From JABLTI01 sp035528035 (GTDB lineage: Archaea; Asgardarchaeota; Heimdallarchaeia; JABLTI01): a stretch of 64,000 nt of DNA. The translations under genes and the position numbers were made by a program. Positions 8,966 to 17,700 of this stretch are shown here, piece after piece. The notes beneath the pieces are model-generated. The model was not told where the DNA came from. It made no database searches and saw only the letters and a program-made list of their open reading frames with translations. Numbering within the stretch: position 1 is the first letter of the stretch; each line of letters starts with the position of its first letter. Where the stretch lies: the NCBI GenBank assembly GCA_035528035.1, contig DATKZI010000032.1, positions 62,001 to 126,000 of the forward strand, in the 5' to 3' direction.

Positions 8966-9703
8966 ATGGATTTTGATGTAGCAATGAAAAATAAATCTGG
9001 TGCAATAAAACCAAAAACAACATCGGATTCTACTTTGGTAATTTATACACAAGACCATTGGTTAAGATTACAAAAAATACGTAAAAAGTCAACTGAATTA
9101 ATGGGAAAGCTGACAGCACAAAATATTCAACCAATCATTTATGGTTCGGTTTGTCGGGGGGATGTTTCAGAAAGTAGCGATATTGATCTTTTTATTCCCT
9201 ATCAAATTTCTTCGTTTAAATTAGAATTAGCTTTGCAACAAGAAGGATATGACATCTATGGAAAAAAAATAGTTCAAGCTACTCCTAAACATTTGGTGAA
9301 AGCGCATATCCTGTTGAGTGAAGATATCACTATTACTTTTCCTTTGACATCAATTAGGGAACGAGAATTTGAGTTTATACAATTTGGTGGGAGTTTTGGT
9401 TATAATGATTTACTACAAAATAAACGTGTTCCGGGTGTAGATAAAAGATTGATTTTGATCGAACCAATAACGGAAGGACACAAAGAATCTCAAATTATTG
9501 GTTATGAATCAATTGTTGCAAAAAAAGTAGGAGTAAGTGTTGAATTAGTTCGTGAAAGAATTCGTATTCTAACAACACGAGATAAGGTTGGTAGAACTGG
9601 TGTTTATCTAGATATGAATTTAGCCTCCGAAGAAAATATTGATGAAGTTTTTAAACAAGTAAAAGATAATGACCCTATAGTAAGAAGAAGAGCTCAGAAA
9701 TAA
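8966..9703 (+). CDS. Pol-beta superfamily nucleotidyltransferase
   Basis: A 245-residue protein with the nucleotidyltransferase signature YGSVCRGDVSESSDIDLF (about residue 62): the GS pair and the two metal-binding aspartates are intact. This archaeal family is uncharacterised; its length and long C-terminal extension exceed the MNT toxin-antitoxin proteins, and no HEPN partner is adjacent. An upstream ATG at 8933 is in frame, but the extra residues look like untranslated leader, so I chose 8966. It is followed 22 bases later by a radical SAM gene, probably in one operon. Confidence 0.78.
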   Translation: MDFDVAMKNKSGAIKPKTTSDSTLVIYTQDHWLRLQKIRKKSTELMGKLTAQNIQPIIYGSVCRGDVSESSDIDLFIPYQISSFKLELALQQEGYDIYGKKIVQATPKHLVKAHILLSEDITITFPLTSIREREFEFIQFGGSFGYNDLLQNKRVPGVDKRLILIEPITEGHKESQIIGYESIVAKKVGVSVELVRERIRILTTRDKVGRTGVYLDMNLASEENIDEVFKQVKDNDPIVRRRAQK

Positions 9704-9725
9704 GATAAAGTGGAAGGTAGCTAAA

Positions 9726-10820
9726 ATGAAAGCAAAAATCAGAAAGCTTGAAGGAGGATCCTATCTCAAGGGTGAATTACCTCTAGGATGCAAGAATTGT
9801 CGTAAAGGAGCTGAACTTTTCTTTTTAGTATCAGGGAAATGTAGTGAGAATTGTTATTATTGTTCATTGGATGCTGCGAAAAGAGGAAAAAATATTATTT
9901 TAGCTAATGAACGACCAATCACCAGTTTTACAGGAGTTATGCTAGAAGTTAGTAATATGAATGCTTTAGGTGCAGCAATTACTGGAGGAGATCCACTTTT
10001 ATGTGTAGATAAAACAGTTAATTATATCACCAACATGAAAAAGGAGTTTGGTGAGAAGTTCCACATCCATCTATACACTTCTGGTAGATTTGCTGATGAA
10101 GATAATCTCTCGAAATTATACAAAGCGGGGTTAGATGAGATTCGTTTTCATCCACAAAATAAAGAACAAGAAAAAAATATTGAAAAGGCATTAAATTTTG
10201 ATTGGTTAGTTGGTTCAGAAATACCTGTGATTCCTAATCGTAAAAAGGAAATCGTTTCCTTCCTTGAATACCTTAACAGTTTAGAAGGAATAAAATTTTG
10301 TAATATGAATGAATTGGAAGCTACAGATGCTAATCTAGAACAACTTGAAGCACAAGGATTCAAATTTATATCTGATGATTCTTCTGCAATTTTTGGTAGT
10401 GAGAAATTAGCTATACAAATTCTAAAAGAGTCTGATTTAAATTATTCTCTTCATTATTGTAGTTCGTTAACAAAAGATGCTATCCAATTTAGAAATCGCT
10501 TGAAAAGAACAGCTGAAATTGTTCGTAAACCTTATGAAGAAATCAGAGATGGTATGTTGGTAAAAGCAATTATTACATTACCCTCCTATATGATTTCAGA
10601 AGAAATAGTAGATATTTTAATCGATGAATATGAAGTAAACTCAGATTTACTCGCTATTAAGGAAAACAATGAAATAGAAACAGCATGGTATATAGCTGAT
10701 GTTTTGAAGAGCGTTTTGTTTGAACGATTTGAAGCTGAAGATATTACTATTATTTATCAATACCCTACTTATGGAAGAATAGTTATTGGGCAAACTTCTT
10801 TGAAAGAATTATCAAAATGA
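9726..10820 (+). CDS. Radical SAM protein (COG2108-like)
   Basis: A 364-residue radical SAM enzyme. The cluster motif C-S-E-N-C-Y-Y-C at about residue 38 gives C-x3-C-x2-C, and an unusual pair of cysteines (GCKNCRKG) lies just before it. AAITGGDPLL forms the SAM-binding GGEP-like segment. The layout matches the archaeal COG2108 group of unknown substrate. The ribosome site is weak (GGTAGC). It lies directly after a nucleotidyltransferase; that pairing may reflect RNA modification, but this is an inference. Confidence 0.82.
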   Translation: MKAKIRKLEGGSYLKGELPLGCKNCRKGAELFFLVSGKCSENCYYCSLDAAKRGKNIILANERPITSFTGVMLEVSNMNALGAAITGGDPLLCVDKTVNYITNMKKEFGEKFHIHLYTSGRFADEDNLSKLYKAGLDEIRFHPQNKEQEKNIEKALNFDWLVGSEIPVIPNRKKEIVSFLEYLNSLEGIKFCNMNELEATDANLEQLEAQGFKFISDDSSAIFGSEKLAIQILKESDLNYSLHYCSSLTKDAIQFRNRLKRTAEIVRKPYEEIRDGMLVKAIITLPSYMISEEIVDILIDEYEVNSDLLAIKENNEIETAWYIADVLKSVLFERFEAEDITIIYQYPTYGRIVIGQTSLKELSK

Positions 10821-10906
10821 TCTAAATTGTTTTGCATAAAGATCTCATCTATTTTGCAAACAAATTATTCCAACCTTTTAAAAACAAATGTAACAATAAT
10901 ACATAT

Positions 10907-11587
10907 ATGAAACCTTTGAAAAAAAATCGGATTGTTTTTGCAATTGCAATAACACTGGGAACAATACTGCTAGCAGGAATACTTTTAGCAGTAGATTATC
11001 TTTATGCGGGAGTTCAAGAAAAATTATTACCAACCATAAATCCAGCTTATGAACCCAACTTAGCATTAGCTAATAAGGTTATTTTAACTTGCTCTTTAAC
11101 GATTTTTTTGGGATTATTAGCTTACTTTATTATGGTATGGTATATTACTCGAAAAGAGAAAATTGCACTTCAAGATAATGAAATAATCGACCAAGATGGT
11201 AGTCTAAATTTCAGAACATTTCAATATGAAATCTCAAGTTCAATAAAAATTTTAAGAGATTTATTTGGTTATCTGATAATAATAGTAATAATGGCTGGCT
11301 TGTTTAGCTTTTTAAGATTTATTTGGATTTTTGGCAAATATCGTTCTAGTAGTCAAATTTTCATTGAATACTATTTGACTAATGTTGCTACCTTGCTCAT
11401 AAATCTCTCATTATACTTAGCATTGGGTTTTATGATTTCATATTTAGTTATAAATTCTTTTCAAAAGTATATTCGACTACAAATTATTTCACTGAGTTAT
11501 GACAATGCAATGAAGAAAGTGATAGAAAATTTTGATCGTCTAATGGATGAAGAAAAATCTGTTGAAAAAAATTCTGAGAACAAATGA
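10907..11587 (+). CDS. Four-helix membrane protein, unknown
   Basis: About 226 residues from the ATG at 10907, with four hydrophobic segments (near residues 8-30, 55-80, 118-140 and 160-185) and a charged cytoplasmic tail ending in an acidic, coiled stretch. A TTG at 10832 in the same frame would add 25 polar residues ahead of the first helix and is less likely. I recognise no family. It is closely followed by a winged-helix regulator. Confidence 0.6.
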   Translation: MKPLKKNRIVFAIAITLGTILLAGILLAVDYLYAGVQEKLLPTINPAYEPNLALANKVILTCSLTIFLGLLAYFIMVWYITRKEKIALQDNEIIDQDGSLNFRTFQYEISSSIKILRDLFGYLIIIVIMAGLFSFLRFIWIFGKYRSSSQIFIEYYLTNVATLLINLSLYLALGFMISYLVINSFQKYIRLQIISLSYDNAMKKVIENFDRLMDEEKSVEKNSENK

Positions 11588-11615
11588 TATATCATTGAAA
11601 CGAGTTGATTGATCT

Positions 11616-11939
11616 TTGAAACGCAGAAGTGACGATTTGGATAAATGGATTGCCATACTCTCGAAATTAGCACAATGTGAGGATGGTTCTTCCGATGACC
11701 AAAATTTAGGTCTTTCATTTTATGCTATACGTAGTTCTGCTGTAAGTGATTATCATAAATTAACTGAAATTTTAACTGATATGGAAGAAAAAGGTTTCAT
11801 AAAAGTTCTCGATGAGAATAGAACAACCCCCGAAGGAGAAGTATCTATTCGTAGACACAAAATCACCCTGAAAGGAATGAATTTACTTTTTGAAGTATTA
11901 ATTCCCGCAAGAGATGCTTTACGCAAAATCGATTTTTAA
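11616..11939 (+). CDS. Winged-helix transcription regulator
   Basis: A 107-residue protein with a helix-turn-helix and wing: YHKLTEILTDMEEKGFIKVLD, then a beta wing (VSIRRHKITLKGMNLL) and a last helix that could dimerise. The pattern resembles PadR-like or archaeal ArnR-type regulators. The TTG start at 11616 lies 28 bases after the membrane protein gene, so the membrane protein may be the co-expressed sensor or target; that is inference. Confidence 0.65.
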   Translation: MKRRSDDLDKWIAILSKLAQCEDGSSDDQNLGLSFYAIRSSAVSDYHKLTEILTDMEEKGFIKVLDENRTTPEGEVSIRRHKITLKGMNLLFEVLIPARDALRKIDF

Positions 11940-12021
11940 TAGCAGTTGTTGGTAGAATTTCGGAATTTAGACAACAACTCTTTCTGTTTAGTTAAAGTGA
12001 TATTTAAAAAGGAATACATTC

Positions 12022-13341
12022 TTGGAATGGTTGTTAAATATTCCTGTGACAAAAATGACTGAAACTGTGCTAGTGACTGAAGAAAATCAAAATGGCATTG
12101 ATAAACAACCATTACGAATTAAAATTCAAATTTATATGATAGCGGCTATCTCCAATGCAGCAAATTTTATAGCTCGTACTTTTACAGGATTATATGCTGT
12201 TTTTATTGAATCATCTACTACAGCTCTCTCACTTATTACCTCTCTAAGAAATCTTGTAGAACAAGCCTTTCAATCAACCTTAGGGCGTATTTCAGATCGT
12301 ATTGGTCGTAAAATTATGATGTTTATTGGATTATTAATATCAGGTATATCTATCGCATTATTCCCTTTCATTAAAAATCAATGGGTCCTAGTCATTGGTG
12401 TAGTAGTTTTATCAGTCGGCTTTGCTTCCTTTTTTCCTTCCTTTAATGCATTACAAGGGGATTTAACCAATAAGAAAAATCGCGCAGGGTTAATTGGTTT
12501 CATAACAATTATCGGGGCTATTGCTACAACTGTAGCACTATTGATCGTAGGTTTTGTTGGTGATACAGGCGACTCAGAGCGAATAGAATTTATAATTATT
12601 CTTGAAATTACTGCAGGACTATTTATTGTTGCTGGTATTATAAGCATCCTTTTAGTTGAACCTCAAACTAAAAAATTGAAGAAACGAAGTGTATTCACAT
12701 TTAAACCTATAAAAGAAAATCCAACATTCAGAAAATTTGTAATTGTAAATAGCATTATGAATTTCTTTATGGCTTTAGGATGGCCTTTATTTCCTATTGT
12801 TAGAGGTGAATTTGCATCAAATCTTGAGAATACCTGGATCTGGGCAATATTTAGTATTTGTCAGATAATCATGTTAATTGTTACAAGACCAATTATCAAC
12901 AAGATTGGTAGAAAGTGGCTTTTATTTATAGGAAGAGTAGGATTATTCTTTGTACCTGTAAATTTAGCAATAGCTATAATCTGGGTGCCAACTTGGTGGT
13001 TTATGTCCCTATCATCAATCATAAGTGGTTTATGTAATGCTTTCTATTTTGTAGGACAAAATAGCTATATTTTAGACTGTGCTCCTGAAGCGGAAAAAGG
13101 AACATATACAGGTATTCATAATCTATTTATTGGAGTGGTAACCTTTATAGCTAGTCTTATAATGGGAATTATTGCTGACCATGTAAGAATTATGAATGAT
13201 GAATGGTTAACCATTTATGTTTTGCTCTGGATCATCGCAGGTGGAAGATTAATTGCTTCTATGGGTTATTTATTTATTAACGAACCAAAAACAACTGAAA
13301 AAGTAGAGGAATTGCCATTAATGATTCCATCTACAAAGTGA
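12022..13341 (+). CDS. Major facilitator superfamily transporter
   Basis: A 439-residue permease with about 12 membrane helices. The MFS signature after helix 2 is present as GRISDRIGRKIMMF, with a second-half counterpart NKIGRKWLLF. Substrate cannot be read from sequence; drug or sugar export are both possible. The start is TTG at 12022 or ATG at 12055, and both leave a short polar N-terminus before helix 1. Confidence 0.88.
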   Translation: MEWLLNIPVTKMTETVLVTEENQNGIDKQPLRIKIQIYMIAAISNAANFIARTFTGLYAVFIESSTTALSLITSLRNLVEQAFQSTLGRISDRIGRKIMMFIGLLISGISIALFPFIKNQWVLVIGVVVLSVGFASFFPSFNALQGDLTNKKNRAGLIGFITIIGAIATTVALLIVGFVGDTGDSERIEFIIILEITAGLFIVAGIISILLVEPQTKKLKKRSVFTFKPIKENPTFRKFVIVNSIMNFFMALGWPLFPIVRGEFASNLENTWIWAIFSICQIIMLIVTRPIINKIGRKWLLFIGRVGLFFVPVNLAIAIIWVPTWWFMSLSSIISGLCNAFYFVGQNSYILDCAPEAEKGTYTGIHNLFIGVVTFIASLIMGIIADHVRIMNDEWLTIYVLLWIIAGGRLIASMGYLFINEPKTTEKVEELPLMIPSTK

Positions 13342-13366
13342 ATAAAAATCAGATTATTAATATTAA

Positions 13367-13654
13367 TTATTTACCGAGTAGGAGAAATTCTTTAGCTTCT
13401 TCGGTATCCATAACTGGAACAAAGCTCATTTTCAATTCAGGATGCAAGTATTGATAAAGACTGAAAATTTGCTCATCATTATCTGCTAGACAGATAGTTA
13501 TTCCTTTTGATTCCCCTGTAAACAAAAATGGACCTGTTAAAATAGCTGGATATTTTTCAGCGTTTTTTGCTTCTTCTTTTTTGAATTTATTTAATTTTTT
13601 AAGTACTATATCCAAAGTTTCAGGTTGGTACTCCCAAAATACTATAAATTTCAT
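13367..13654 (-). CDS. DUF3303-like small protein
   Basis: A 95-residue ferredoxin-like alpha/beta protein beginning MKFIVFWEYQPE, then a long helix, a strand-rich middle (GITICLADNDEQIF) and the closing FVPVMDTEEAKEF. This fits the DUF3303/EthD-like dimeric barrel group of unknown role. It is convergent with the MFS transporter gene. Confidence 0.6.
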   Translation of the reverse strand: MKFIVFWEYQPETLDIVLKKLNKFKKEEAKNAEKYPAILTGPFLFTGESKGITICLADNDEQIFSLYQYLHPELKMSFVPVMDTEEAKEFLLLGK

Positions 13655-13729
13655 ATAGATTCATCCAGTAATTTTTTCTTATCTTATTAGCAATAACATT
13701 TCTCTTTTAAGACTATTTCGACGAGCATT

Positions 13730-14764
13730 CTAAAATCGCCTTCTTGTTTTTGGATATGTTTGGAAGGGTGTTTTAGGAGCATTACTAAACCAATCACCAT
13801 CCGCATTTATTTTAGTAAGTGATCTAAGTATATCAAAGGTAATCCATCGTGAAGCATGAGGTTTCTCAAGATATTCCCAAAGACCATAGGAACCTTGTAA
13901 ACTTTTAATGAAAGACACTAATTCTTTTACTCGGTTATCTTCTAATGTAGCTTTTATACGCCAACAAAGATCAAGCATAAGAGATAAATCAAATCGAGCA
14001 AAATAAGTGATAAATCCTGTTGCTTGTTCAAAACCTATTGTTCTAGCTACCTCAAATCCTAATGTCTGCTGTTCTTGTGTATCACGACCAAGTAATAAAT
14101 CTAAAGCTCGTTGTGCAGCTAATGAATTTTGGTATCTTGGATGATGAGCTAAACAAATTAATGCTCCAGTTGTATTTGATCTACATCCCCAGCGAGATTG
14201 AGCAATCTTACGATAACCCGCTACATAACCAAAATTACCTTTCACAATACCTGTAGGCCAAACACCATCTGGGGTACGTTGATTTAGTAACCAGTCATAG
14301 GCTTTTTCAGCACGAGAGTCAGTTGCATAACCACATTGTGCTATTGCTCGTAATGGGAGTGATGTTTGCAATGACATTGTTTCATATCCGTCTCTATCAA
14401 TGAGCTTTTCTCTGTATATAGGTAGAGCCCATGAACCATCATCCCTTTGTTCACTAAATAGAAACTCTACTCCGTTTTTAATTGCAGGATAATCTTTTGG
14501 TAGACCAAAATAACTCAAGCGAAATAATGCTTGCGCTGTTGTGAAAATTCTGGTTCTATGACTCCCTCCAACAAAATCACCTCTGTCCCAATAGCCTTCG
14601 GTTGACTGTAAAGCCAACATATTAGTTAGTAAAGGATCTTCATAGCGAAGTTTCTCTAATTCATCAAGTTCATTAGAATTTCTTTCTTCTTGAAAGAAAT
14701 TTTTCATTACTAAATATCGAAGATTTAGGGAAGGATCAGCTAATAATAATGGCAGCCAAGTCAT
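13730..14764 (-). CDS. Alpha/alpha-toroid (squalene-cyclase/prenyltransferase-like) protein
   Basis: A 344-residue helical protein with repeats of the terpenoid cyclase toroid: QRDDGSWALP, QRTPDGVWPTG, QSTEGYWDRGD are QW-like motifs. No DXDD or DDXXD catalytic motif is seen, so it is probably a binding protein rather than a cyclase. Its ATG overlaps the stop of the tandem UvrA gene by 4 bases, so the two are translated together and probably work together. This partnership is unfamiliar to me. Confidence 0.75.
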   Translation of the reverse strand: MTWLPLLLADPSLNLRYLVMKNFFQEERNSNELDELEKLRYEDPLLTNMLALQSTEGYWDRGDFVGGSHRTRIFTTAQALFRLSYFGLPKDYPAIKNGVEFLFSEQRDDGSWALPIYREKLIDRDGYETMSLQTSLPLRAIAQCGYATDSRAEKAYDWLLNQRTPDGVWPTGIVKGNFGYVAGYRKIAQSRWGCRSNTTGALICLAHHPRYQNSLAAQRALDLLLGRDTQEQQTLGFEVARTIGFEQATGFITYFARFDLSLMLDLCWRIKATLEDNRVKELVSFIKSLQGSYGLWEYLEKPHASRWITFDILRSLTKINADGDWFSNAPKTPFQTYPKTRRRF

Positions 14765-17700
14765 TTTATGTCCTCCAATATTTTACGAAGATATTTTGCT
14801 GTTGGTGTTTTCCCTTCAGCGAGGTTCTCAGGTGTTCCTTCAGCAATTATATGTCCACCTTCTGGTCCACCACCAGGTCCTAACTCCACAAGCCAATCAC
14901 AAGAAGCTAATACTTCTGCACTATGTTCTATTACAATAATTGAATGACCTAAATCAACTAATTTATTTAAAACACAAATTAATCTATTAATATCCTCTAA
15001 ATGTTGCCCTACTGTTGGCTCATCTAGAATATACAAAGTATTATCTGTTGTTTTTTTGCTTAATTCTAATGCTATTTTTAATCTCTGTATCTCTCCTCCA
15101 GACAAAGAATAACTAGGTTGTTTCATAACCAGATATCCTAATCCTACATCAATTGCAAACTTCAATTTCTCAGCGATTTGTCTTTCTTCTTTATATAATT
15201 CATATACTTGTTCAATAGTTAAATTGTACAAATCTGGTAAAGTATAACCTTTAACATTGATATCCCAGATTTCAGCTATATGACCTGATCCTTTACAGGT
15301 ATCACAAGGAGTTAATATTGATGGTAGAAAATCTAAATCAGTTGGTATAATTCCTCGACCATTACAAACACTGCATTTTTGTGATAATTTTGTTTCATCT
15401 AGTTCTAATATTTCTGCATCTTCACTTTCTGCATATATTTTAATGAATGGTTTAGTTAATCCCAAATAATATAGAGGACTATAGATGCCTTGTCTTGATT
15501 GATCCACCATAATAATTCGTTTTGGTGCACCAATTATTGCCTTATGTTCACCTGGATCAATAGGTTCGTACGCTACTGAAGTTGTTTGTTTTTTAGGTAT
15601 CAAAGTTCTTCCTAAAGTATCTATTAATAATGTACTTTTACCAGAACCTGATACCCCACAAATACCTACTAAAATTCCAAGAGGTATTCTTACATCTTCA
15701 CCCTTCAGATTTTGTGCTCTTGCACCTTCAATTATTAACCAATCTTTAGGTTCTCGAGTGATTTTATTATATCTTATTTTTCGTTTACCATTTAACCAAT
15801 CTGTTGTTAAAGTTTGTTTTTCCAAAACAGATAGGAATGATCCCTTAGCACATACTTTTCCCCCTGCAATACCAGGTCCAGGACCCATATCAATAAGATA
15901 ATCAGCTTTTCGAATTATTTCGGGGTCATGTTCAACAACTATAACAGTATTTCCTTCATCTCTTAGCTCTTTAAGAGCAGTTATTAACCCCTCTATTTCA
16001 GATGGATGCATGCCTCGAGATGGTTCATCCAATAATATTGTTAAGTGTGTTAATCCACTTCCAAGTAATCCAGCAAGTTTTACTCTCTGAGCTTCTCCAG
16101 CAGAAAGTGTTGCATAAATTCTATTTAAATTAATATATCCTAAACCAACTTGAATTAGAAATCGTAATCGTTTCATAACGGTCTCATAACTAGAATAAAT
16201 CAGCTTGGATATTGAATCAGAAATTTTCACAGAACTTAGTATTTTTTCAAGTTCTTTCAATGATAAGTTTTGAATTTCGTAAATGTTATAATTTTCAACT
16301 CTAACAGACAAATATTCAGGTTTTAATCGACCGCCTTTACATTGGGGACAGATTTGTGTTTCAGTATATGTACCACCTACATCCCAATCTTGCACCCAAC
16401 CATAAAAACCTCGGAAAACGAATTTAAATGGATTAAAATTTCCTTTTCGTCCAATACTAACTCCTTCAAGTGGTTTTGAATCACCAAAAAGAAAAGCATC
16501 TTGTGCTTTATTGGTCATTTCATTCCAAGGAGTTTTTTCTGGATCAAAATTAAATCGTTCACCCAATGAACGTAAAATATAATAACCACCATTAAAAGGT
16601 TTACAGATATAACCAAAGGGGAAAAAACCAGGAGAATACATAGCTCCACCACAGATTGGTTTGTCGGGATTAATAATTAATTTCTTCGGGGATGGCTTTC
16701 TAAGGGAACCAATCCCATTACAAGTAGTACAAGCTGCAGCATAATTTATTGGTGAAAAATGACGTACTTTTGCTAAAGGTTCAATGCTCATGCAAGCAGG
16801 ACAAATCCAATAATCACCACTAATCATTTTCTCTCCACATTTTATACAAGCCTTCTCACCTATATTTGCAAATAAGATTGCAAAATGATAAGATATTTCA
16901 GATACCAATCCAATAGTATTTCGAAGATTATAGCTATCTCTTCCTGGTTTTACAGTAAGAGTAACACCCAAACCATTTACTGAATCAACCGGAGCTTCAG
17001 GTCCTTCTCGAGTGCTTTGACGTTCATATAGTGTTAATGTTTCAAGAAATCTTCTTCTAGCTTCTGTTTCTAAGATATCAGATACGAGGCTTGATTTTCC
17101 AGAACCAGAGACACCTGTAACAACAGTTAATTGGTTTTTTGGAAATTCAACATCAATATTCTGTAAATTATGAATATTTGCCCCATGTATTGATATCATA
17201 GATGAAAATGATTGTTTTGTTTTATCTTTATCAATTTCAGGTTTAACCTTTTCCTCTTGCAATAAATATCGACTTGTTTGGGAATTTTTACAGAGTAATA
17301 AATCAGCATAAATTCCTGAAAAAACTATCTGTCCACCTTCATCTCCTGCACCAGGTCCCAAATCAACTATCCAATCAGCAGCACGAATAATATCTGAATT
17401 ATGTTCGACAACAATAATTGTACCTTTGGCATGTACTAATCGATCTAAAACTTTTAGCAAACCACTAACATCAAACGGATGTAATCCTGTAGAAGGTTCA
17501 TCCAAGATGATTAACTGATCTTTTATAGAAGCTTTCCCTAGATATTTAGCTAATTTTACTCTTTGTGCTTCACCACCAGATAGTGTTGTTGATGGTTGAC
17601 CTAAAGGTAAGTACCCCAAACCGACATCCATCATAGCTTGAAGAATTCTAAGAGCAGCACTTTGATTCTTTTCAGAAAATCGTTTTTCATTCTTAAATAT